A stretch of DNA of 64,000 nt from Asterochloris sp. CNOR1 (Eukaryota; Chlorophyta; Trebouxiophyceae; Trebouxiales; Trebouxiaceae), in contig OZ017752.1 in the NCBI GenBank assembly GCA_963969365.1, forward strand, positions 2,604,001 to 2,668,000, read 5' to 3'. This document shows, piece after piece, positions 11,701-24,452 of the stretch. The position numbers and the translations under genes are program-made. Each line of letters starts with the position of its first letter. Positions within the stretch are counted from its first letter, which is position 1. The notes beneath the pieces were generated by a model. That model saw nothing but the letters and a program-made list of their open reading frames with translations, was not told the DNA's origin and ran no database searches.

Positions 11701-14700
11701 TCCACATGCTGCCTGCAGCTGTCCCTGCCAGCGCTGACGAGCATGCTTCTCTCGCCCCTGCAGGCGCCGCGACCAGTTCCTCCTGTCATGCGTGGCGCCC
11801 GCAAGCGCGTTGCACGCCGGGGTTCCATGTCCCATGAGGCCTTCCAGGTGTTGTATCCATCATGTCTTGTGTCAGATGTTATAGGTCAGGTATCTGCTTT
11901 CATGGTGGCCCCCGTCTGAGACAACACTGAGTTGCACTGCCCATTATGTGCAGCAGCATGGTCTCAATCTCTACCTGCGGCCCTGCAAAATGCAGCACAG
12001 CTCATCACACTGGAGCACCTGCCTGCTGTGTTGTGCCGCAGGTGGGGCCACCACAGCACCCCAGCATGGAGCGTAGCACGTCACGCACAGTCTCCGAGGA
12101 GGCAGGGCTCGCTGACCACTCGGGAACACACGCAGACCTGCCCATCAGTGCGGACTCCATCCACATGGAGGACCTGAGCCCACCCCGCAACAGCCAGGCT
12201 TTGCATTTCCAGCAGCAGGAGGTGGCAGAGGTGGGGCTGCCGTGAACATATCCTTGTGTGGGCAGCATGCAACCCTTTGCACAAAGCTCTGTCCAGCCAG
12301 ACCCTGGACTTCCAGCTGCAACACTACCAGTAACAGAAGGCAGCAGAGGCGCACTGCTGTGATCTACCCAGCTTTCTCAATCGCATCTGCTGAGCCTGGG
12401 GCAGGGTGCATGGCTGCTTGGGCATGCTGCTGTTTGAACATATCACATGCGGTGCAGGCAGCATGTGCAGCTCTTGCATGCCTCAGCTCGCACGAGACCT
12501 GGCAGCAGCCCGACCTGCACAGCAGCTGCAGCAACATTTGCAGCAGCAGATGGCAGAGGCAAGCGCTGACTTGATGCTGTGAACAAGCACATGCGATTTG
12601 TAGAATGCTTCTCAGACCCATGCGTCATGGGCAGGCTTGAGCGTTCACAGCAGGCTTCTTGTTCTGCAAAGCTCAGGAACGATTGCACTGCTGCCAGGTG
12701 AGAGGTGTGAGCCTCGGCCCCTTGTTGGGCCAGTGACTTGGTGTGCTTCCATAGCCGCATCACCCTTGTGCTGTGAGCATCAGTGCCCCAAAGCAGCAAG
12801 CTGGGCAATGGCCACAACATGGACCCCTTACTACTGTACCCCATATGTGGTCCTGCCCTGGCAGGTCCAGGTGCCCGACGCCCGCCTGCATGTCAACCCC
12901 GCGCTGATGCGACAGCCCAGCTCTGTGCGCAGCAGTGAAGGCAGCCACGGGAGTCTGCCCCCGGGGTTTGGGCTGCCGCCGAGGGCGACAGATCGCTCAG
13001 CTGCTCGCCACGCAGCCACTTTGGAGCAGGGACCTGCAGGTGTGGTTTTGTGTACAGAGCCACTGCAGAAGTGGACTGCCTGCTTGGTGCACAACAGATA
13101 GCACAACAGATAGCACAGCAGCTTCACATGCAAAACTCGGACCTCAGCTTGAGCTGACAATGCGCCCATCTTCAGCCTCATTGGTTCCAGTGGTGCCCAC
13201 TCCTTAGCCATTCTGCTGTGGCACATGCGCTGCCTCAAACACTGTGGGCGTGCCTCCAACCTATGCGTGGCCTGCTCCAGGCGAGGGTGGCTCAGCAGGC
13301 TCCGCAGCGCTGGACAGTCTGGCATCCAGGCGTGGCGGCCCTGCAGCTGGGTTGCAGGTGCGGGTGCCGCAGGCGCCGCACCACCCCTCACGTCTGTCAG
13401 GGGAGGGCAGCCTCACTCGCGAGCGGGAGGCCTTGCTGGCCAGCGGGTCAGGGGTGCACGCGACCTCAGAGGGTGAGGCACCTCGCGTGTGGTGGTCACT
13501 CACGGTTCTGTCCCCTTGGTTGTTGTGCTGTCCTCTACTGGTGGACGGTCGAGCAGTGTGCCTTTCATGGCAAACTGCAGGTGCTGTCATGGGCATCTTG
13601 GTGGGGTAGTCATGCCTTGTGGGTTTTGCTGGCAGTCTGCTTGTGGTGGCCACCAATCAGCGGGGCTTCTTTCAGATCAACTTCAGGCGCTGCCTGGCAG
13701 CAGCCTGATGGGGTGTTGGCGCCTTTCAGGGAAAATGGAGAAGCAAATCTCTCCTGTTAAACCTTGCAAACCCTGGTGGACGAGGCTGCTTTGGCCCTCA
13801 TGTTTTCCTCAAGATGAAGAGTCCAGCACCACATGCAGCAGCTCCAGGGCCTTAGAAGACTTGCATGCATGGCACTTGCCTGCCACCCAAGTGCTTCCTG
13901 AAGTGCTATGTCAGGGGCTGCAGCATAGATGGCCAGATAAGTCAGGTGGGGTGCAGCCCAAGGTACACCGCAGAGTTCATGAAGAGCTTTGCAGCCTGGC
14001 ATCAGCACCTCTGGGCCCATCCCACATGCCAAGCAAATTCTTCTATGGGGCACCACTCTGTTGACAGAGGGAGGCTCAAACTCCAGGGCTCCCATGCATC
14101 CACCATTTCTTCCCAGATTTAGTACAGATGGGAGCACAGACCACAGACCTAGCATGCAGGATGTGAGTGGCTCAAGCTTGCTCTCCATTACAGCAAGGAC
14201 AAATCGCACCAGAGAGCAGGACTCAAGGGCTTCAGCGGACTCAGCTGTTCTACATGTCCTCTTTGCAGATGACACGCCGCACCCAGAGGGCCACAGCCCC
14301 ACCAGATTTGACACACCCTCCAGTCAGTCTGTGTCGCCAATGATGCCCCAGCTGTCCCCTGGGAAGCCGCCCGTCTGGGCAGGCGCTGACAGCTTCAAAC
14401 ATGAGGCTGGGCAGGAGCTGCTGATGCTCACTGCCAGCCCCAGCCCGGTTGGCAGCGGCGACTTGTCTGGCGCTGCTTCTGCCGTGGCGGCAGGCGGTGC
14501 GCTGGAGCCTCTTGCTGCAACTCAAGGCCCTTCTGAGGCTCGTCAGGTGAGCTTTAAAGGGGTCAGCAAGCTTTGTGTGGCAGGGGTGCCACCACTACCC
14601 GGAGCTGCTGCCTGCAAGTGATGTGCCTCTGGCGCATGTGAGGCGAGATTTAGAGTGGATAGTGGGTTTAGAGGGGATGGTGGGCATCTGCTTGGCACGA

Positions 14701-17700
14701 GAGCTCTGTTGCTGGAGCTGTTATCGGCATGTTGTGAGCCCTCCTAGCATGCCCCAAAGAGGTTCGCTGCAGTACGCAGTCTGGCCAGGCAAGGATGTTT
14801 TGAGATTGTGTGGCGAGGGTCCTGTAGGAGGTTGCTACAGCGGGACTGTGCAAAGTGCTGGTGCAATAAAGTTTGGCGCAGCATTGGCTTTAGGAGGTAA
14901 CACAATATGACTGTGTGCCAGTGGCGCACCATGATACGTGGTGGGCACTGTGGGCATTGCCCTGCCCAATGCTGTACATCACTGTGCTTTCACGCTGCCT
15001 CTGGAGAGGCACTGTGCACACATGCATGCGTGTGTGCACATGCCCCGCCAAGACGTCCGGGAGCAGCTGTAGAGGCCAGCATCGAGTTTGGAGTCTGTAT
15101 GCATGCATCTGCCCTACAACACCACCCAGGACCAGCTGCAACCCACAGGCTGAGCACATCTGAAGCCTGTCTGGGTGCAGGTGCCCCACCACACCATCCA
15201 GGAGCAGCTGCAGCTGGACAAGGCCATGCCCCGGGGGTGGCTGCCAGCATCGCCACATGCAGAGCGGGGAGAGCAGCCCGCGGCAGGAGGCCCAGGTGAG
15301 AGGCTGCAGGCGTCACACATGCTGAGAGCTGGGGGCTTTGTGGTCAGGTGGTCATCCCGCATAGCAAGCAAGTCAGCTGCAGTCAGCATGCATCTGTGGT
15401 TTGAGCTCTGTGTGCAGCGCTTGATGGGCTCCACCCACATGCAGCACACTCTGCATTGGTCATACCCTGGACCTAACTGCTGCTTGTGTCTACAGGACCA
15501 TCTCAGGGCCCATCAGATCTGCCGCACCCAGCACGCTTCAGCAGCAGCCCTGAGCACCCACCATTCCAGCGCACAAGTTCGAGGTGAGGTTGCAGATATA
15601 ACTCACTTCTACACTACATAACGCCCATTCAGCAGCTGGGGAGGAGGGTGGGGACACTGGTGCATTGCAGCTGGCTCATGCAAGACCCCGCTGACAAGAG
15701 GCTGTGGCCCAACTTGCAGTGATCAGGCTCAGCCTGCTCTGCCAATGCTTTGACACTTCATGAGTGATCAGCTGGGTGTGCAGGGCCGGCAAGCTGGGTG
15801 TAGAAATCTGAAAATGCTCTGTAAACTGCTGGCATCTGCGCAAGACTGCATTGAGACAGTAGCAGGCTGTCTGCCTAGCCCAGAGATTTGCAATTCTGTA
15901 GGCCAACTGGACTGCAGGGCAAGTGGAGCTCACGTCTGCATGACAGCTGTGTTGGCAGCTGGCAGCAGGCCAAGCTCGGGTTGTCAATGGATGGGCATGC
16001 AACCGCCGACTGCTGTGCTGCAGGCTTGGGCGTAGCTCATCATCTGCCGCTGCTGTTGAGCAGCAGCAACCTCGATCACATCGCTCGCTGGATGGGAATG
16101 AGGGTGCTCCCTTAGGAGTCAGGCAGGGGCATGCCATTCCACGGTCGTGCAAGTCTCAAACCTCGCACCAGCACTCCTCAGGTATGTGCCTGGCTTTTGG
16201 AAATCTTGCCTTGCATGCTCTGTCTTACTGCATGCAGGCCAGTGCCGCGTGCTTTGCTGGGCAGCCGTACCAGGCCGCAACGTCCCTTGCAGGGCATTCC
16301 TGCCAGCCGGCTGAGCTCTCGCAGGGCATGTACCCATGTTACTCGTGCTGCAGAAGGCTACAGCTGAGAACCCTCGAAGGCTGCATAGCACACAGCTGTC
16401 AGTGCTGCCAGTGAGTGCTTGCCAGTGCATGTCCTGTGGTGGCGAGGCAACAGGCAGCTGCAATTGGGATCCCTCAGCCGACGCAGCGCGCGTGCATAAC
16501 ACACATATGTTCATTGTGGTACAGGCGCACTTGCTCGAAGCTATCAGACTGCAGGCAGCCAGAGGGCAACACTATTTCAGCCAGGCTAAGTGTGTTTGGC
16601 AGCTGCATGGCCATGGAGGCGTTTGAGTGCAATGCTGCGCTGCAGGGCATCGCAGCCGGGACCCTTCTGACGATGCAGAGCGTGTGCAGAGCACAGATGT
16701 GTCGGTGGCCTCCTTTAACTCAGAGGAGGGCTTTGGATCGCCCCAGATGGCACGCACGGGGAAGGGGCATGTCTCTGTGTTTGACATGGAGGACAATGAG
16801 CTGCAGGTGGGTGAGGCTCCTTGACAACTGTCTGCTGGATTGATCAACTATTGCCCAGATGTGCCTCGTCCCTGAAGGCCTGCAGTGCACGGCGGGGAGA
16901 GCGGCTGAGGCAGGGGTGGTACCACCTATGCAGCACTCCAGGACGGGCAGCAGTGGCCACATCTGGGGCCACTTTACTCCAAGCATGTCCTGCCTACAGC
17001 ATCTCAGGAGCAGCATAGCCTGGACAAGTGGACTCCCTGCACGTTTTCTAAGGCTGAACCTGCTGCCATCGCACTCAGACAGACATGCTTTCAGGCCAGG
17101 CCTGCCTCCAGCCAGTGCAGCCATGTCACCAGTCAAGGCCTTCACCAGGGTCCTGCAGCAATTGATGCAGCAGGCCCCAGTTGAGGCTGCCCGCGCCCGC
17201 CTCACTTCCTGCCACCACGCTGAGCTGTATTACTGTGAAGCCCCTGCATTCCCAGCTGCTGCTAACAGACACACTCCCAAGCTGTGTTTGCAGGGCCCCA
17301 GGTCTGTCTCTCGTTGCTTCTCTGTTGGACGCCCCCAAGCCTGCTCTGCAGGGCCACGAGTCAGTCATTGTTGTCGTCATGGAGTTCTGTGACCTGGGCT
17401 CGGTTCTGCGAGCAGTGACCAAGAAGGCCTTCCGTCCCCATGGGAAGTGGACCTACCACACCACATATGTGAGCGCAGCCTACTGCCTGGCAGCCAGCTG
17501 CACAGCCTCTGTGGCTGGGCCTTTGAGATTGAACAGCGGGTGTGCATGCAGCAAGCTGTCTGGTTTCACCTGCACAAGTGTGGATGCACAGCCTGGTGCC
17601 TTGTTCTGTAGAGGGCATCGCTGTAGATGAAAGGGAACCTCTAACTCTGCGCCATGTACCATTTCATGTGCTGCAGAGGGCGTTGTTGCGGACAGCCCAG

Positions 17701-20301
17701 GAGATAGCCAAGGGCATGGACTACATCCACAGCTTTGGCATCATCCACGGGGTGAGTGAAGCGGCTTTTGCACCCATGCACAGCTATGCACAGCTGTGCA
17801 CATATGCACTGCGGACATGAGTTGTCAGGCTGTGCTTCCTGGCTCAGCTTGCTGCAGGTGAGACTCATGCTGGCAGCTTGGTTGCAGCTGTCACAGGTGC
17901 TAATCAGGGTGGCTGGACCCCAGGCTGCACTGTCAAGTGCGGCGAAGGAATACTGTGCCTTGCTGCACGAGCTGAGCATCGAACGTCCCCAGCTTCATGC
18001 AGGACCTCAAGCTGGGCAATGTGCTGCTGAAGACGCACCGCATCGACAGGCGTGGCTATGTGGCCAAGGTGTCTGACTTTGGTGAGCTGACACTTTGCCA
18101 GCAGCGCCTAGCTTTCCATAATTGCATCCGATAAGGGGTGCAAACATGTGATGCAGCCACTGCCAAGTGTGCCTGGCTGACGATGGCCTGTGGTGCTAGC
18201 TACATGTTACCAGCCCTGGAGGCTTGCTGCCTGCGCACTGCTCTTCAGCAGCCAGCAGCTTGCATATGCATCGAGTCGCCTTAGCTGTACAACATGTCTA
18301 CCTGAGGTACTGAAAACTAGTTGTAATCAGCAGTAGTAAGGATCTTGCTGCCCACTTAGCGCCCTTCATCATGCTTGGCCATCACAGGAGTGCACTGGGA
18401 TGTGCTGTACTCGTGCTTTGCCACCGCCTGCCCGGCAGGACGCAGACAGCCTGTGTTGCCATGAGCTGGCAGATAGCCAACCGCAGCCTCAGAACGGTTT
18501 GCACCTCTAAGTGCTGCGTCTCAGAATGCGTGCACTGGCTGCCGTCCTGAGGAACCCTCTGCTGGACAGGGAAGCTGGTGCAGCTCTGAGAGCACTTCCA
18601 GAAGGCTGGCAGAGTGCTTACTGTGATTCATCTGGTGCCTGCAGGCCTGAGTCGCCCTCTGCTGGAGAGTGAGGATGAGGTGGCAGCTGGGAACCATGTG
18701 GGGACCATCATGTACAGTGCCCCTGAGATCTTTGCCACCAGCCGGCTGACCAAGCCCGGGGACGTCTACGCCTTTGGCATCATGCGTGAGACGGGCAGGA
18801 GCTCATTGCCTTGCCGTGCCATGCCTCAGCTTGGCCACAAGCGCAAGCCCCTGGCTGTGAGCCCTTGCAAAATTAACCTCTGCAGGCACATGCGCAACTG
18901 GTACAGGACCCTGAGTGCTGCAGCCTGCTGTGAAAGGGCAGCCCACATCAACCTGGGCCCCTCAATCAGTACAGACTGCTCGCTGACCATGTATCAGTGG
19001 CGGGAACTTTGGCTGTTTGCCACAGAAGCCTTTGTGGCCCATGCAAGGACCCCACCAGCATTGCCCCCTCCCAGGTTCGGGCCAGCCTCACCCTGCAGCT
19101 CAGACTGTGCCCTGGCCATGCAGTGTGGGAGATGTTCTACTGTCAGACGGCCTATGAAGGGCTGATTGAGGCGCAGATCTGCGTGGGCGTCTGCGACGGC
19201 ACATTGCGGCCTGAGTTTGACGACACCTGCCCCATGCCCTACCAGGGGATCGCTACCTCATGCTGGGCACAGAATCCAGCTGAGAGGTGAGCATGGGGTT
19301 GGCTCTAGGTTTGTGCAGCACCACCGGGGACTGGCCACCACCTGCTGGGTACAAAGCATGGTTGAAGGATGAGCTGCCTCAATGGACACTTGCTCAGCAA
19401 GGGTACATGTGCAGTCAGCCTTGCATACTCTCATCTGATTGACAGACTGTGATTGCACTGTGAATGTTCGGTTAAGTGCCACGATTGTCGTGCAGCACAG
19501 TCAGTGACAGCTCAGGCATTTGAGGATCTCTGCCTGTGGTTACCCTGGGTCCACACATCTGCACACATGCTCTGCAGGCCAACCTTCCAGGAGCTTGTCC
19601 AGATCTTGACTGAGACTGAGGGCGAATTCAGGCGAGAGTGCCACAGGTACAATGCTGCTGCAGTTGCCCGGCCTTGCTGGGTACATGTCTGCTGATCAGG
19701 CTCCTAGGCCATGCCTTTCTTGTTTTTTAGGAGAGTCAACAAACAATGCCCTGGTGGACGAGCTATGTCTGGAAAAAACCATGTCTGAAAAGAACGTGTA
19801 GAAAGGCCTTGCCTGCATTTCGAGAAGTCTCCAAGATGTTTTCCTGTCTGGGTGCAGCAGGCAGCTCATACAACGTCTTGCATTCTGCAGCAACCTTGTT
19901 TGACAACCTTTCAGAATTGCTGCAAGCAGCATCAGCTAGTGAAGCCCCTGATTCCCCTCACATGTAGACAGCAACTTCATTCTGAGTGCTGCAGGCTCGA
20001 CCGCCCCCTTCCCCACCCCCCACCTTCTCCGGATTGTGATGACAATTTGATTTGTGGGTGCAGGCAGCGTCCAGCCGGGGGCGGCCCCGTCCCAGGGACG
20101 CTGACGCCCTCACGCAGCCGGCGACCCTCTGCACAGCCACCAGGCCCCAGCCCACTGGCACAGGCTGCCCTGCTGGGGGCCAAGCCCCTGTCGCGCTTTG
20201 GCAGCGGTGCTGTTGACCCAAGCAGCAATTGCTCCACAACAGCTGGAACCCCCATGCAGAACAGTGGGGGGTCCTCAAACCCCTCACGCCTCAGCAGATA
20301 G
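8746..20301 (+). CDS. Membrane-anchored TKL-type Ser/Thr protein kinase with a ~430-residue insert in the N-lobe
   Basis: About 21 exons, ~946 residues. Well-supported exons: 8746-8803, 9083-9276, 10147-10356, 11223-11411, 11599-11649, 11764-11847, 12042-12221, 12865-13039, 14269-14546, 15181-15295, 15496-15583, 16123-16181, 16646-16806, 17352-17468, 17677-17751, 18003-18081, 18645-18785, 19124-19286, 19578-19646 and 20064-20301. An exon ending at 13472 is likely, but its start (about 13358) does not match phase. Residues 5-27 form a hydrophobic signal-anchor followed by an RHHR stop-transfer. The kinase domain shows GKGGFGAVYKG, VAVK, HPNVV, EFCDLGS, IIHGDLKLGNVLL, VSDFGLSR, APEIF, DVYAFGIMLWEM and CW-NP. 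The catalytic Asp and the DFG motif are intact, but the HRD arginine is Gly (HGD). A Ser/Pro-rich insert with basic-x-x-Ser sites separates HPNVV from the hinge. The tail is basic and Ser-rich. Substrate unknown. Confidence 0.8.
9695..10146 (+). repeat. Relic array of kinase exon 3 (about four decayed copies)
   Basis: The exon 3 edge at 10141 (acceptor, then GGCGGAATGGTGGG and a CGCACAGG block) recurs with decay near 9703, 9826, 9958 and 10064. The copy near 9826 keeps most of the first ~80 nt. Spacing is roughly 80-130 bp. Each copy keeps the order of landmarks, and several keep the CTGCAG acceptor. Confidence 0.65.
15030..15180 (+). repeat. Two relics of the 15181 kinase exon edge
   Basis: Blocks near 15040-15085 and 15118-15165 repeat the order of the CCCCACCA...CCAGGAGCAGCTGCA landmarks of the true exon start, with substitutions. 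They lie wholly within the preceding intron. Confidence 0.5.
16330..16525 (+). repeat. Two relics of the 16646 kinase exon edge
   Basis: The segments around 16355-16410 and 16455-16520 align with the first ~70 nt of the exon at 16646 (CAGCCGGGACCC, GATGCAGAGCGTG, ACAGATGTGTCGGTGG landmarks), at roughly two-thirds identity by eye. Confidence 0.5.
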
Positions 20302-20624
20302 CGGCTACGTATGTGGACAATCTTCCTTTCTGGCTAACCCCCTAAACACATCAGTATTTCTTTTGACAGTAGGGTGGACTCACCCGATGCCCGACAGTCA
20401 AATTTTTGAACAGTTCTGCCCTGTCGCGCTCTGCACTTCATCTTGAATAGCCCCTCCAGTGACTGCGCATTGCAGCTTTCAATGTTTGCAAGCACAACCT
20501 GTCCAGACCACTCCGCAGTGCTTTGATAGCTACCATGTTACATACCAGCTGCAGTGACTTTCAGATCCACAGCAACACATGTTCTGGTGGGCTAGCAGAT
20601 CCTGGAGTCTACTGAGAGAGAACT
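20302..20624. other. Convergent intergenic region kinase / RPL4, with TGTAA on the minus strand
   Basis: These 323 bp hold both 3' UTRs. A minus-strand TGTAA lies at 20542-20538, about 85 nt past the RPL4 stop, a sensible place for its polyadenylation signal. No TGTAA was seen on the plus strand for the kinase. Confidence 0.5.
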
Positions 20625-23600
20625 TCAGGCCGCCTCTGTCTGGCCCTGGCCCAGCCAGGAGCTGAACACCTCGTAGTCCTCACCCTGATAGTCGCTGTCC
20701 TGGAGGAGCTGGTTGTAGAAGCCCTTGGAGCTCTGCAGGAGGGCACCTGCTATTGGCAAACAATCCTAGAACTGATACAAACACCGCTGTGAGGCGGCGA
20801 TGGGCTGGGATCCCATCACCATTTTGCCAGGCGATCATGATGACAAGTGCTTCATAGCTACCCTGAGGGCCACTGCGCAGCTATGCGCATTAGGTCAAGC
20901 AGCTTTTGCAGACAGATGCTCGGGAGGCCTGTGCGGTCTACATCAGTCGACTGAAACTGGCACTCACCTCCTTGGCCTCCTTGGTGCGCTCCTTACGGGC
21001 CTTGTTGACCTTCTCACCCTTAGCCTTGGCGCTTGCAGCCCGCGCCTGCAATATCAATTTAGGCGCATTCAGCACCAAAACAGCAAGCAGCAGCTTTGCA
21101 CTGGTCAGGCTGAGGTGTGCTGCTAAACGATAGGGTACGGCACAGTGCAGGCGGCATATAGAACCAGCACAGGGACGGTCTGAGTGGCCATTGCAGATCT
21201 TTCGGGCTGGACATACTGAGTGCCTGCTGCTGTCTGCAACACGACTGGCAGCCAGTGCAGACAGCTCCCCTGACGGCATCCTGGCCTGGCCACAGAAGCT
21301 CAGCCCTGGCAGCCATCTTCAATCCCGCCGTCAGAAAGCCCGTCTTGGGTATGCATCAAGCATGAGCAACCTGACCTGGCCGCCTGGCAAGTCCTGAGCA
21401 CTGCAGCTTGCACCTAAGGTCCCCTTCGCATGGCAGATGCAGCTGGCACAGCAGCAGCGGCCCACCTGCTGCAACAGCTCAGCCCTGCGGGCCGTCTTGG
21501 CGTAGGGGTTCAGCTTGAGCAGGGCACCCAGGTTCCTCAGAGGGTTCTTCTTCAGGGGCGCGCCCTTGCGCACGGTCTTGGTCGGCCGCACGATGGTCTG
21601 CACCTCGTCGGAGTTGATGAGGCGAGTGATGTCGCTGTTGGTCATGCAGGAGCGGGGCAGCTTGTAGCCCTTCTTCTGCTTGGAGGCCACATCAGTGGTG
21701 CCTGCAAGCCAGGAGCTACAGATGCGTCACCAGGGCGCATGACACTGGATCAGTCCAGCTTAGTCTCAGCCTGTCACGGGTAGTGTCGACATCCAGCAGC
21801 CTTGGGCCTTTGGTGACAGGAGAGAAGGTGTCTAGCAGGCAGCAAAGCCAGTCTGCCCAAGTGCAACATGGCGCCAGCATCAACACGCAGCTGGCAGGCA
21901 TGCTGCTCAGCCTGATCTGCAGAGACACCCATCCAGACACATCAGCTGAGAGAGAAACCCATCTAGCCGCACAGGGTGAGCCTGAGCCCTGGCTTGCTGC
22001 AGAATGACAGTACAGCAGCCAAGTTGCACATGCAGCAAGCTTGTGTGGCTCCTGCCTCACCGAAGATTGTGTCCAGCTGGGAGAAGGCTGACTTGGTCCA
22101 GATGATGAACCTGCCCACGTGGCCGCCGGGCGCCAGCTGCAGCAACACAGGGAGAGTGGTTCAGCCTGGGTAGCAAAGCACAGCGACAAGGGCACAAGCA
22201 TGCCAGCTGCAGACTCATTGCCAACAGCAGCCAGGGGCCAGCTGCAATCACCAGAGCAGGCAGGGCGCAGAAGCAGAAGAGCGTCAGAGGGTCACAGTGA
22301 ACACAGCAGCAGTGGTGCATGCACACCAGCAACAGCATGATCTGAAGGGTGCCCCCGGCTTCAGCTGCCACTCAGCAGGGTCAGGATGGCAATGATCCTA
22401 TGACAGACGCAGCACAGTGCTTCTGCGCCCAGCACATGCATCAGTTCGCAGCTGCAGATCATGCTGCCTCAGAGGTGAAGTGAGGGCAGCTGCTGACCTG
22501 CAGCAGGTTCAGGGCGGTCACGGACGCGGTATCCACGCCTGGCAGGTTCCTGAAGGCGGCTGCAATGCCATCGTCCTTCCCGTACACCACCAGAGGGCCC
22601 TTACGGTTCACATAGCGCCTGTTCCTCATCTTGCCCTTGCCGCGCCTGCAGCGGGGGGCAGCTTGTTGCTTGCTGAGACTGTTGTGGGTGTCATGAAGAA
22701 GTGAGCCTTGCCACATCTGTCGCTGCATCGCCAACCTAGCGCCTGACAAAGTACGCTTCAGAGTGAGCCTCACACTTGCAAAACACCTGAATCTATCTTG
22801 AAAGGGACAGCACATCTGCAGCACCACTGGCACGAGTGCCCAGCGACTTGCAGCCAGCCCTTCTGCCCTGCTGTGCTGCACTTGGGAGAGCTCCTGCGCC
22901 ACTCGCACCTGATGTTGCGGCTCGCCTTGGCCTTCTCCGCGTCGGCGATGGCCCCCACCTTGACAAGCAGGGCCAGGGCCCCCTTGGTCTTCTTCAACCC
23001 CTCCGCAGAGTCGTCCACCACCAGAGGGATCTCCGGCACCTGCACATGTTGTGAGGCTGTTGCAAAGGCTGATACAAGGACAGTGAGGGGGTGACAGCTT
23101 GCAAAGCACCCGGGCTGCTGCCAGCAGAGGGGCCTCTGACAGTTGCAGGTGCCATGCACTGCTGTCAGTGTCACAATGGACCGGAAGCGCCCGGCCAGCT
23201 TGAGGGCTGCGATTCAGCTCTGCTGCGGTGTCCACGTAGATCTGAAGCACCTAGCTTAAGAGCTGCTGTGCAGCTTGGCTGCTGCCACTCCGCACCAGCA
23301 GGGCCACCATGTGCGCTCTCTGCCGCATGATTGCAGGGGCCGAAGGCGGCCTGCCGGTGTGGATGCTGCAATGCAGCCAGTGATAGGTTGCAGGCCAGAA
23401 CTTAGAAGCGTGCTGCATGCTGGGCCTCAGAGGCGCCCGCGCATAGACGCCTCTGCATCTGCAGCCTCCTTTGGGGGTTCACTGTGGCCAAGTTGTTTCA
23501 CGATTTGCTGCTGTGCATGGTGCTTCAGGCAGTCCAGAAGCCTGCTGACTGCATGCATGTGCAGGAGGATCCTGCAAGAAGCCTAGGATCATCCTGGTGC

Positions 23601-24185
23601 GGGCAGCCAAACAGCCCCTGTGTAGGCTGTTGCCTGGGAGCAGGGAGCCGTGTTATCCCTCGCGAGGCTGGTATAGGGGCTTGCTTCTCTGTGCAGCCTC
23701 CAATGTGCACAGACCTCCGAGCAGCCAAGCGACCCGAGACCCACCTTCTCGATGCGATGCCCACGGGCCAGCACCAGGGAGGGCAGCGCAGAGGCAGCCA
23801 GCGCAGAGGCCACTGCGTAGCGCTTCTGGTTGATGTTGACCTTCCGGTGCCACCTGCGCCAGGTCTTGGTGGGCGCAAACATGCGCCCGCCACGGCACAT
23901 GTTGCCGAAGGCTCCCTGCCCAGCCCTGTGCGTGCCTCCGCCAGGCACACGGGGGATACGGGACACAGCCCGCCCAGTTCCCCAGGACTCTGCGCTGCTC
24001 TGCATGCCGGCCTCAAACTTCACAGCATAGGGCTGGCGCTTGTTCTTGGCAATGCCTGTGTGCACCGCCCTGATGATGTCGGGCCTGATGGGGGCAGTGA
24101 ACACGGCTGGGAGGGTGGCCTGCTCGCTACTTTGGGCATCCTTGCCAGAGGCCTGGATGGTCACCAGGGGCCTGGAAGCGGCCAT
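20625..24185 (-). CDS. RPL4: Cytosolic 60S ribosomal protein L4 (uL4)
   Basis: Seven exons (24185-23745, 23039-22909, 22645-22498, 22136-22061, 21701-21466, 21045-20968, 20732-20625) join without phase conflict into 405 residues, matching eukaryotic L4. Diagnostic segments are [14 protein letters not shown], the long loop [35 protein letters not shown] that lines the exit tunnel, [44 protein letters not shown] and the Lys-rich [14 protein letters not shown]. The C-terminal extension is short and acidic at the end ([13 protein letters not shown]). Codon use is strongly biased to C/G-ending codons, as expected for a highly expressed gene. The start ATG is followed by an Ala codon, common in algal ribosomal genes. 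Expression is probably driven from the region shared with delta-COP. Confidence 0.97.
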
Positions 24186-24452
24186 GGCAGATCTAGCCCT
24201 CTGCTGGGCTCAACAGATCAGCTGCTGAACAGTGCCGGCTGTGACCTATGGTGAATCTGAATCCGACAGACGATCAGCTTCTGGCACTCCTGGTCCAGAA
24301 GAGGGATGCATCAGACTGCAACATATTAGTGAGCGCCAGGTTGGAGATCCAGCCAGCCTGCCTGGTCTAGTCTGGGCATCGGAGGGGGGAACGTCTGCAA
24401 AGTGGGGCTGCCCACCAGCTGCTGAAGGAGCAGGAGGAGTGCTGCTGCTGCC
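24186..24452. promoter_or_regulatory. Bidirectional promoter region, RPL4 / delta-COP
   Basis: There are 267 bp between the two start codons. No classic telo-box or TATA element was found by eye. Sharing with a ribosomal protein gene suggests strong constitutive activity (inference). Confidence 0.45.

Noticed and set aside
13040-13357. A kinase exon starting at 13244 with a GTG codon
   Set aside because: There is no AG acceptor in the right phase; upstream AGs in that frame run into a stop. The exon probably starts at 13358, with one small exon still unplaced.
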